From the NCBI GenBank assembly GCA_045591095.1, contig JAZNSF010000006.1, forward strand, positions 1-11,777: 11,777 bases of DNA, given 5' to 3'. Position numbers and translations under genes: made by a program. Positions 1-6,253 of the stretch are shown piece by piece; the stretch's first letter is position 1; each line of letters starts with the position of its first letter. Under the pieces are notes generated by a model. The model saw nothing but the letters and a program-made list of their open reading frames with translations. It was not told where the DNA came from and did no database searches. Source of the DNA: SIG440 sp045591095. Lineage in GTDB: Bacteria; Bacillota; Clostridia; Monoglobales; Monoglobaceae.

Positions 1-141
1 CCTAATGTATACGACCTGCAAAAGCTTCCTTCTATGGGCGGCTCTCAGGCAGAGTGGTTTGTAAGAAAGGATAAGGATACAGTTATAGAGGTTTACGCAG
101 AACATCCAAAGGCAGTAAACGCAAAAGTTTTGGTAAAATAA
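1..141 (+). CDS. C-terminal end of an unidentified protein (5' truncated)
   Basis: An open frame enters from the left edge and stops at TAA (139-141), giving 46 residues beginning PNVYDLQKLPSMGG and ending AKVLVK. A strong terminator lies 11 bases downstream, which supports a real gene end. The tail reads like alternating beta strands: hydrophobic and charged residues alternate, with a Gly-Gly turn followed by EWFVR. This resembles the small beta-rich C-terminal tail seen after the catalytic domain of some M14 metallopeptidases, but that is a weak impression from a short piece and I do not assign a function. Nothing visible links it to the downstream genes. Confidence 0.65.
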   Translation, partial: PNVYDLQKLPSMGGSQAEWFVRKDKDTVIEVYAEHPKAVNAKVLVK

Positions 142-152
142 TTCATAAATAT

Positions 153-194
153 AAAGAACTGACACTACATTTTGTGGCGCCAGTTCTTTTTTTG
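153..194 (+). terminator. Rho-independent terminator of the left-edge gene
   Basis: AAAGAACTG (153-161) is perfectly complementary to CAGTTCTTT (181-189), and CAC/GTG can add pairs inside the loop. The stem runs straight into seven T residues (187-193). It sits just after the stop at 141, so it should end transcription of the partial gene and separate it from the transporter gene at 365. Confidence 0.88.
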
Positions 195-269
195 TTATAC
201 GAATATAAAATCAATCTGTGTAAGGGGCTATTTGATGGTAAAACAGGAGAACGGCACCCCTCTTAAGTG

Positions 270-297
270 TTGAATTTTTTTACACCCTTATTATAAG
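270..297 (+). promoter_or_regulatory. Possible sigma-70-type promoter for the DMT transporter gene
   Basis: TTGAAT (270-275) and TATAAG (292-297) are separated by 16 bases in an AT-rich stretch between the upstream terminator and the start at 365. Both boxes are imperfect and other AT-rich hexamers lie nearby, so this is only a plausible choice. It would give a 5' leader of about 60 bases. Confidence 0.35.
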
Positions 298-364
298 TCT
301 AATATTCTAAAAAATCAATAGAAATGGTACAATTTTAGGTAATCAAATACAGGAGGATTTTTTG

Positions 365-1321
365 ATGACAGAATGTAGTAAAAAAACAATTTCATATATT
401 GGCCTTATGTTCGTGGTGCTGGTTTGGGGATGCGTTCCGCTTATTACACTTCGCCATTATAAATTCTATTCTCCAACTATCCGTGTATGTTTTACCGAAC
501 TGGTGCTCCTCATTACATACCTTATAATTGCGAGAAAACACATTATGGAGTTTAATTTAGAATACATAAAAGTTGGTGTTCCGACAGGCCTTTTTTTGGC
601 GCTCGCGAATATAAGTCAAAAAATAGGACTTCTTTATACCACTCCTGCAAGATATGCATTTTTAGAGAATCTTTCGTGTATAACAGTGCCTGTTCTTATG
701 TATATCTTGGTTAAAAAAAGGCCGGGATTTTCGGCATGTCTTGCGAGTCTTGTCTGTCTGGCTAGCGCGTTTGTTCTAAACGGCATATCATTTTCGGATT
801 CAGCGTGGGGGATTGGCGAAATTCTTTGTGCCGCTTCAGGTCTTCTTTATGGATTCAATATTGCAGGTACCGGCGTTTTTGCCAAAAAGCTAAACACACC
901 GCTTTATCTTGCAACCCAGTCGACAGTAGGATTTTCGACATCGTTAATATTTTCCATTGTTCTCAATTTTGTCACAATCACAAATGAGAGCGGAATTAGT
1001 CAGCCAATCCAAAAAATAATGTTTTCGTTTAACCCTCTGCACATTATATATGTAGTCTTGGTGCCTATTATAACATCGGCATTTTGCTGGATAATCAGGA
1101 CCAATTCGATGAAGCATATAGATGCATGTGTTGTAGCTGTGATAACACCATTTTCTGCGGTGATTACAAGTATCATTTCGGTAATGGTCGGGAAAGACCA
1201 GCTTGATTTGAATTTGATTCTGGGCAGCGTGCTGGGGCTCTTATCCATTTTTCTATCCAGCGCTGATGATATATTTAAAATCCTTTTGCAGAAAAAATCT
1301 AACGCAGAACTAAAAGTTTAA
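365..1321 (+). CDS. EamA/DMT superfamily membrane transporter
   Basis: This 318-residue protein is almost wholly hydrophobic, with about ten membrane helices (roughly residues 9-29, 36-56, 70-88, 95-116, 121-140, 146-170, 182-203, 224-244, 254-274 and 283-299). That fits the two five-helix EamA repeats of the drug/metabolite transporter superfamily, as does its length. The stretch LYTTPARYAF and the Pro-containing helix after it match the end of repeat one; VVAVITPFSAVITS is the equivalent in repeat two. I prefer ATG 365 because AGGAGG (351-356) lies 8 bases upstream; an in-frame TTG at 362 is only 5 bases away. The gene has its own terminator upstream and a hairpin downstream, so it is probably monocistronic. 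Substrate cannot be read from sequence; family members export or import small metabolites, amino acids or nucleotide sugars. A link to the downstream polysaccharide operon is not shown. Confidence 0.87.
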   Translation: MTECSKKTISYIGLMFVVLVWGCVPLITLRHYKFYSPTIRVCFTELVLLITYLIIARKHIMEFNLEYIKVGVPTGLFLALANISQKIGLLYTTPARYAFLENLSCITVPVLMYILVKKRPGFSACLASLVCLASAFVLNGISFSDSAWGIGEILCAASGLLYGFNIAGTGVFAKKLNTPLYLATQSTVGFSTSLIFSIVLNFVTITNESGISQPIQKIMFSFNPLHIIYVVLVPIITSAFCWIIRTNSMKHIDACVVAVITPFSAVITSIISVMVGKDQLDLNLILGSVLGLLSIFLSSADDIFKILLQKKSNAELKV

Positions 1322-1365
1322 ATATTATAATTTTGAAGGCGAATGGATAGATAAATTATATAACG

Positions 1366-1382
1366 AAAGGCGTTGCTTTTTT
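1366..1382 (+). terminator. Weak terminator-like hairpin after the DMT gene
   Basis: AAAGGC (1366-1371) can pair with GCTTTT (1375-1380), including one G-T pair, across a three-base loop. The descending arm continues into a six-T run (1377-1382). The stem is short and AT-rich, so termination may be leaky, but the position 45 bases after the stop is right. Confidence 0.42.
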
Positions 1383-1427
1383 AACCAAAGAGTGGTTTAA
1401 TCTTATTAAAGAGGCAAACTAGGATGA

Positions 1428-1529
1428 GGGCACCATGTGCTTACAGCTACAAGAAGAGATGTAGTGATTTTTACAACCCATCAGAGATATGCTTTTGGTG
1501 AGCTTGGTAAATCTTACTATCGACCATAA
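1428..1529 (+). pseudogene. Possible decayed 3' end of an unidentified gene
   Basis: The frame ending at TAA 1527-1529 stays open for 33 codons back to a TGA at 1425. It reads as protein-like sequence, containing RRDVVIFTTHQRYAFGELGK, in a region otherwise AT-rich and non-coding. There is no plausible ribosome binding site and start for it. An ATG at 1424 opens a different frame that stops after 25 codons. I see it as a possible remnant of a gene C-terminus, perhaps displaced when this operon arrived. A frame this short may also be open by chance. Confidence 0.25.
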
Positions 1530-1569
1530 TTTTTTTTGGTAAAAAAGCCGAAAAAATTGAGTAAAACTA

Positions 1570-1598
1570 TTGACTTATTAGTGTAATAATGTTAATAT
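1570..1598 (+). promoter_or_regulatory. Sigma-70-type promoter of the transporter-peptidase-lyase operon
   Basis: TTGACT (1570-1575) and TAATAT (1593-1598) are separated by 17 bases, close to consensus with ideal spacing. It is the best promoter-like site in the window and stands alone upstream of five closely packed genes. Transcription would begin near 1605, leaving a leader of about 145 bases before ATG 1751. I could not recognise a clear operator next to it. Confidence 0.7.
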
Positions 1599-1606
1599 AA
1601 ATATAT

Positions 1607-1694
1607 ATTCCCAAATTTTTAACTCGTATTCCGTGGTTATTGTGTCTAAAGAGTGGGGAATCAAATTTAAAACACTGTTTTTTGATTTGGGAGT
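1607..1694 (+). promoter_or_regulatory. Candidate structured 5' leader of the operon
   Basis: Bases 1607-1616 (ATTCCCAAAT) can form ten pairs, one of them G-T, with 1685-1694 (ATTTGGGAGT). This would be a closing helix starting almost at the predicted transcript 5' end. Inside, AATCAA plus AAAAC (1659-1664, 1669-1673) can pair with GTTTT plus TTGATT (1677-1687), and ATTCC (1628-1632) with GGAAT (1657-1661). These alternatives are mutually exclusive in part, as in attenuators or riboswitches. No known riboswitch core is recognised, and the pairing was done by eye only. Confidence 0.35.
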
Positions 1695-1750
1695 GTCAAT
1701 TACATACGTTAAAGAATTAAAATTTATATAAATGAAAGTGGGGAATAATT

Positions 1751-3322
1751 ATGAAAAAAACAATTAAATCCATACTTGCAGGCGTTATGGCACTGGCACT
1801 TGTGCTTACAGCAGTAGGTTGTGGTGGCGATGAAGGAAAAACAGCTATAAACAAAGGTTCAGGCGAAATCCCTGAAAAAATTTCTATTTATGCTCACCTG
1901 GCTTCGGGAATTGCTGCAAACGGCGGAAAAAGTCATGACGATGTTTTGACGTTTCAGGCAATCGAAGAACTGACAGGTTGTGATGTTGAATGGATTCATC
2001 CGGCGCAGGGTGCCGGCGGTGAAAAATTCAATCTGATGCTTGCTTCTGGCGAACTTCCTGACATGATAGCTACTTCATGGAGTTCGCTTGGTATCAGCGG
2101 TGAATCTTATGCAGAAGATGGAGTTATAATACCTCTTTCTGAGTTGATTGAAGAAAATATGCCTAATCTTTCTAAACTCTTAAAGGAACGTCCTGACATA
2201 AAGAAACAGTTCACAGAAGCAAACGGCGAAATTTACTATATACCCATCATGAAACCCGAAAAGGAAATGAAGGTATTCCGTGGACCTCAGATCCGTGAAG
2301 ACTGGCTCAAAAAGCTTGGATTAGAAGTTCCCAGTACCCCTGATGAACTTTATGAAGTTTTTAAGGCATTTAAGACCAAAGACCCCAATGGAAACGGAAA
2401 AGCTGATGAAATTCCTATGTCAGCTGTTAAGATTGCCGGCAACCATGGTGTTGGCGAACTCTTCTGGATGTTTGGTACATATGATGGTTTCTATTTGAAG
2501 GATGGAAAGGTTGCTTATGGTCTTTTGGAAGATGAGTACGAAGAAGGTCTTAAGTATATAACAAAGCTGTTTAAAGAAGGCCTTATCGACCAGGACTTCC
2601 TTCTTAATGACAGAGCCAAGATGGATTCAAAATTCATGAACGACAGAGTTGGTTACGTGCATTCATACCAGCCAACAAATTTCTACAACAACATGAACGA
2701 TGGTGTAAGAAAAGTTATAGGTATACCTTATCTAGCTAAAGAGGGTGTTAAGAACAATGTATTTGACACTAGCCGTTTGATGGATGTAACAAACATATCA
2801 GTTGCTGTTACTACCAAAAACCCCAACCCCGCAGGCTCGCTCAAGTGGCTTGATACATTCTTCGGTGAAGAAGGTATAGCTATTTACAACTACGGCATAG
2901 AGGGTGTAAGCTATGACATAGTAGACGGTGAGCCTAAGTATAAGCCTGAGGTTCTTGAAAATGGCAAAATCAATCTTGCAAGCGCTGCTGTTGCCGGAAC
3001 ATTCCCGGGTATTCAGGAGTGGAATCACTACAAGCAGACACTTTCGCCCTGGGGAGTAGAAGCTATCGAGACATGGACTAAATCCGATGAAATAGGAGGC
3101 GTACTTCCTCCGATGCTGACATTTACAACGGAAGAAAGAGATACTTTGACTCAGGTTTATGTACAGATTCAGACATATATTGAAGAAAAAGTTGGTAAGA
3201 TAATAATTGGTCAGCTAAGCATTGACGAACTTCCCGCCATCCGTGAACAGATTAAGAAAATGGGAATCGAGGATATGATAGCTATTTACGAAGCAGCACT
3301 TAAGAGATATAACAGCAGATAG
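1751..3322 (+). CDS. Extracellular solute-binding lipoprotein, LplA-type (carbohydrate ABC importer)
   Basis: This 523-residue protein captures a sugar ligand outside the membrane and delivers it to the two permeases encoded next. Residues 1-23 form a lipoprotein signal peptide: KK at the N-terminus, a hydrophobic core, then a TAVGC lipobox with Cys24 as the expected lipidated residue. The length (over 500 residues) and local motifs match the LplA/YtcQ group of family 1 binding proteins: IREDWLKKLGLEVPSTPDEL (181-200), the loop DPNGNGKADEIP (211-222), which is a likely calcium-binding turn, and GIEGVSYDI (382-390). The start follows a G-rich ribosome binding site (AGTGGGGAAT, 1737-1746). It is the first gene after the 1570 promoter and is 13 bases from the next. 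The group commonly binds oligosaccharides from plant or host glycans; given the PL8-like enzyme downstream, unsaturated uronic-acid oligosaccharides are a reasonable guess. The exact ligand is unknown. Confidence 0.92.
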   Translation: MKKTIKSILAGVMALALVLTAVGCGGDEGKTAINKGSGEIPEKISIYAHLASGIAANGGKSHDDVLTFQAIEELTGCDVEWIHPAQGAGGEKFNLMLASGELPDMIATSWSSLGISGESYAEDGVIIPLSELIEENMPNLSKLLKERPDIKKQFTEANGEIYYIPIMKPEKEMKVFRGPQIREDWLKKLGLEVPSTPDELYEVFKAFKTKDPNGNGKADEIPMSAVKIAGNHGVGELFWMFGTYDGFYLKDGKVAYGLLEDEYEEGLKYITKLFKEGLIDQDFLLNDRAKMDSKFMNDRVGYVHSYQPTNFYNNMNDGVRKVIGIPYLAKEGVKNNVFDTSRLMDVTNISVAVTTKNPNPAGSLKWLDTFFGEEGIAIYNYGIEGVSYDIVDGEPKYKPEVLENGKINLASAAVAGTFPGIQEWNHYKQTLSPWGVEAIETWTKSDEIGGVLPPMLTFTTEERDTLTQVYVQIQTYIEEKVGKIIIGQLSIDELPAIREQIKKMGIEDMIAIYEAALKRYNSR

Positions 3323-3335
3323 GAGAGAATGGTAA

Positions 3336-4295
3336 ATGATAACAACAAGCAGTGGAGAAGGCGCAGCTAAGAAACCCTTAAAGCCAGTCTCTAACAAAAG
3401 CCTTCTTACAAGAATAAGTCTTCATAAGCATGTTTACATATTGTTACTTCCTGCTATACTGTATTATTTGATATTCAATTATGCACCGATGTTTGGTACT
3501 GTAATCGCATTCCAGGACTTCTCGGTTACAAAAGGTATCTTTGGAAGTAAATGGGTTGGATTTAAGAATTTTATAGACTTCTTCTCAAACTACAAGTTTG
3601 GCGAGCTTTTGACAAACACCTTAAGAATAAACATCTTAAATCTTGCGATTAACTTTCCGGCACCAATAATATTTGCACTGCTGCTTAACGAAATCAGAAA
3701 GCTTAAGTTCAAGAAGGCAGTACAGACAATTACATATATGCCGCACTTTATATCAACGGTTATTATATGTAGCTTGCTTCTTACATTCTTGTCGGGCGAA
3801 GGTTTGTTCAACAGTATCAGAGAAATGTTTGGGCTCGAGAGAATTTCGTTCATGACCGAATCAAAGTACTTCCCATGGATATACGTACTTTCTACCCTTT
3901 GGCAGACCCTTGGCTGGAATACAATCATCTATATTTCAGCAATATCTTCCATAAGCCCCGAGCTTTATGAAGCAGCAACCATCGACGGAGCAGGCCGCTT
4001 CAAGCAGGCGCTTCACGTAACACTTCCGGGAATAAGCGAAACAATAGTAATATTGTTCATTATGAACTTAGGACAAATGCTTTCGCTTGGTTACGAGAAG
4101 ATAATTCTTCTTTACAACCCGACAATATACGAAACAGCAGACGTTATATCAACATACGTTTACAGACGAGGTATCATGGAAGGAAACTTCGGACATTCGT
4201 CAGCGGTAGGTATGTTTAACTCAGTAGTAAACTTCTCACTTTTGATGATATCGAATACGGTAAGTAAAAAGGTGAGAGGCAGCGGATTATGGTAA
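3336..4295 (+). CDS. Carbohydrate ABC transporter permease, LplB/YteP-type
   Basis: This is one half of the transmembrane channel of the sugar importer. The 319 residues have a polar N-terminal tail of about 30 residues, then six predicted membrane helices. The start of the membrane part (VYILLLPAILYYLIFNYAPM, 33-52) and the following GFKNF segment are typical of the LplB group. The EAA loop that docks the ATPase is clear: ELYEAATIDGAGRFKQALHV (209-228), then TLPGI. ATG 3336 is preceded by AGGAGA (3321-3326), which overlaps the stop codon of the lipoprotein gene, with 9-base spacing. An ATG at 3329 lies in another frame that closes after 13 codons. The gene is followed after 13 bases by the second permease. 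No ATPase is encoded in the operon, so energy probably comes from a shared MsmX-type ATPase elsewhere, as is known for relatives. Confidence 0.93.
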   Translation: MITTSSGEGAAKKPLKPVSNKSLLTRISLHKHVYILLLPAILYYLIFNYAPMFGTVIAFQDFSVTKGIFGSKWVGFKNFIDFFSNYKFGELLTNTLRINILNLAINFPAPIIFALLLNEIRKLKFKKAVQTITYMPHFISTVIICSLLLTFLSGEGLFNSIREMFGLERISFMTESKYFPWIYVLSTLWQTLGWNTIIYISAISSISPELYEAATIDGAGRFKQALHVTLPGISETIVILFIMNLGQMLSLGYEKIILLYNPTIYETADVISTYVYRRGIMEGNFGHSSAVGMFNSVVNFSLLMISNTVSKKVRGSGLW

Positions 4296-4308
4296 GGAGG
4301 CAAAAAAG

Positions 4309-5190
4309 ATGAGATATAAAAAAGGACTTGGCGAACAAATTTTTGACTTCTGCAACCATCTGCTGATGATAGCGCTGATATTCATAACCTTGTATCCCTG
4401 CTATTACGTGTTAGTGGCATCATTAAGTGACCCGGTTAAGGCATACTCGGCAAGCGGATTGCTGTTTTACCCAAAGGGCTTTTCGATAGGCGCATACATA
4501 GATGTAATAAAGCATAAACAGCTTTGGATAGGATACGCAAATACAATATTTTATGTAGGCGTAGGCGGAGGAATGAGCGTACTCGCAACAGTAATAACAG
4601 CATTTGCACTTACAAGAAAAGACCTTCCGGGCCAGAATATAATTATATTTTTGATTATGTTCACAATGTACTTCAACGGCGGACTTGTACCGACATTCCT
4701 TGTAGTAAAATCGCTGGGATTACTAGATACAAGAACGTACATGCTGATATATGGACTGATTACGACGTACAACCTTATTATAACGATGTCGTATTTCAGA
4801 GGACTTCCTATGGAGCTTGAGGAAGCAGCAAAGGTAGACGGTGCGGGAGACTACACAGTACTGTTTAAGATAATGCTACCATTGGCAAAACCGATTATTG
4901 CGGTTATGGCACTTTACTACATGGTAGCAATCTGGAACAACTTTATAACAGCACTTATTTACCTAACAGACAGAAGTAAGTTCCCGCTGCAGCTGGTACT
5001 GAGAGAAATACTTATCCAGAACAGCACAACCGATATAGCAGCTGTTGGAAATGGCTCGGATGCTGAAGCGTATGCAGAAAACATGAAGTTTGCGGTAGTT
5101 GTAGTATCAACAATCCCGATTCTCTGTGTTTACCCCTTCATCCAGAAGTACTTTGTTAAGGGCGTAATGATTGGCGCAGTAAAGGGTTAA
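4309..5190 (+). CDS. Carbohydrate ABC transporter permease, LplC/YtcP-type
   Basis: This is the second channel subunit, expected to pair with the permease encoded just before. The 293 residues contain about six membrane helices. Features typical of the LplC/YtcP group are visible: LYPCYYVLVASLSDP near the N-terminus, the segment FNGGLVPTFLVVKSLGLLDT (122-141), the EAA loop ELEEAAKVDGAGDYTVLFKI (169-188) followed by MLPLAKP, and the ending YFVKGVMIGAVKG. A consensus ribosome binding site, AAGGAGG (4294-4300), overlaps the stop of the first permease and lies 8 bases before ATG 4309. Spacing to the M14 gene is 16 bases, so all four genes should be on one message. Function as a sugar importer subunit is secure at family level; the substrate is inferred from neighbours only. 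Confidence 0.94.
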   Translation: MRYKKGLGEQIFDFCNHLLMIALIFITLYPCYYVLVASLSDPVKAYSASGLLFYPKGFSIGAYIDVIKHKQLWIGYANTIFYVGVGGGMSVLATVITAFALTRKDLPGQNIIIFLIMFTMYFNGGLVPTFLVVKSLGLLDTRTYMLIYGLITTYNLIITMSYFRGLPMELEEAAKVDGAGDYTVLFKIMLPLAKPIIAVMALYYMVAIWNNFITALIYLTDRSKFPLQLVLREILIQNSTTDIAAVGNGSDAEAYAENMKFAVVVVSTIPILCVYPFIQKYFVKGVMIGAVKG

Positions 5191-5206
5191 AGAAAGGACA
5201 ACTTAA

Positions 5207-6253
5207 ATGAACAACATACCGATGTTTTGGAAAACCACACTTACGGATATAGATGAAACTCTGAAAGATATCAAGTGTGGGAAAGTAGTCAGCCGGGGCG
5301 AATCAGCCGGCGGAAGACCGATTTACTTAATAGAATACGGTAGAAAAAACGACCTCAGACGCACTGCTAATTTTAGCAGTGCTCTGGGCGGTTTAGATAG
5401 GAAATGCTATGCGGACAAAAGTGGACCGGATTACCGGCCTACAATTCTGCTTGTAGGATGCATTCATGGCGGAGAGTTTGAAGGCGTTGCGGCGCTTAAC
5501 AACCTAATAAAGATTTTTGAAACCGGGACTGATTTCAAAGGTGAAAAAAATGAGTTCCTACATAATATATATAGGGACGTAAATGTTCTTATCATTCCGT
5601 GTCTCAATCCGGATGGTAGAGCAAGGCTTGACTTCCCTTCGATGGCAGGAAAATCCTTCGAAGAAATGAGGTACTTTAATCAAGGAACTTGGAAGGACGG
5701 AACGCTTTGCGGATGGCCGGAGTGTAAAAGAATACATCCAATCAAAGATTATTGCAAATTCTTGGGCGCATATTTTAACGATGACGGCGTAAATTTGATG
5801 CATGATGATTTCTTCTTGAAGAAGTCATCCGAAAATGAGTTTTTGTTTGAAATTGTTGACGAATATGTACCCGATTTTACGATACTTCTTCATGGTGGAG
5901 AAAACACACGTCCGTGCGTATTAAAGCCTGCACATTCGCCGATGCGAATAAAGAAGGAAATTGAAAAGCTTGACATCATGATGAAAGACCACTGCGAAAA
6001 AGAAGGTATATACTACTACGTATCGCCTTTTGACATAGGTGAAGAAAAGTCAAACGGTGGCTCGTTCAATCTGACGTCTGCACTTTATCACATGAGTGGA
6101 GAACCTTGTGTGACATACGAAAGCAATCAAGGCCTTATTGAAGCTAAAGGCGATCCAATGACCTATGACGAAATTTATAAGGCGCATATGATTCTTTTTG
6201 AGCAATCGATAAAATATATACAAACAAAGAAGGAGGAAGAGAATGAAAAGTAA
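5207..6253 (+). CDS. M14-family zinc carboxypeptidase-like protein, probably cytosolic
   Basis: The 348-residue protein has the zinc carboxypeptidase fold signature. His87 and Glu90 (CIHGGE) form the HxxE zinc pair, NPDGRAR (134-140) is the substrate-side loop, His229 (ILLHGG) is the third zinc ligand, and Glu305 (VTYESN) is the likely general base. All catalytic positions seem present. There is no signal peptide or membrane helix, so it should act in the cytoplasm, unlike many secreted M14 enzymes. M14 members remove C-terminal residues from peptides, and some relatives cleave other amide bonds; which applies is not visible. The start has GAAAGGA (5192-5198) 8 bases upstream. The last 11 bases overlap the lyase gene, and that gene's ribosome binding site lies within this one, which suggests coupled translation. 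Placed between a sugar importer and a polysaccharide lyase, it may process an amide-linked group on imported fragments (inference). Confidence 0.86.
   Translation: MNNIPMFWKTTLTDIDETLKDIKCGKVVSRGESAGGRPIYLIEYGRKNDLRRTANFSSALGGLDRKCYADKSGPDYRPTILLVGCIHGGEFEGVAALNNLIKIFETGTDFKGEKNEFLHNIYRDVNVLIIPCLNPDGRARLDFPSMAGKSFEEMRYFNQGTWKDGTLCGWPECKRIHPIKDYCKFLGAYFNDDGVNLMHDDFFLKKSSENEFLFEIVDEYVPDFTILLHGGENTRPCVLKPAHSPMRIKKEIEKLDIMMKDHCEKEGIYYYVSPFDIGEEKSNGGSFNLTSALYHMSGEPCVTYESNQGLIEAKGDPMTYDEIYKAHMILFEQSIKYIQTKKEEENEK
6231..6245 (+). promoter_or_regulatory. Ribosome binding site of the lyase gene inside the M14 gene
   Basis: AGGAGG (6231-6236) sits 6 bases before ATG 6243 and within the last codons of the M14 gene, whose stop is at 6251-6253. 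The arrangement fixes the lyase start and predicts translational coupling of the two proteins. Confidence 0.8.

Noticed and set aside
362..364. TTG at 362 as the start of the DMT transporter
   Set aside because: It is only 5 bases from the AGGAGG; ATG at 365 has a better distance (8 bases) and a better start codon, and the choice changes just one residue.
2381..2416. The DPNGNGKADEIP loop of the lipoprotein as a dockerin or EF-hand domain
   Set aside because: It is a single loop at a place where LplA-type binding proteins commonly have it, and there is no second repeat as in dockerins.
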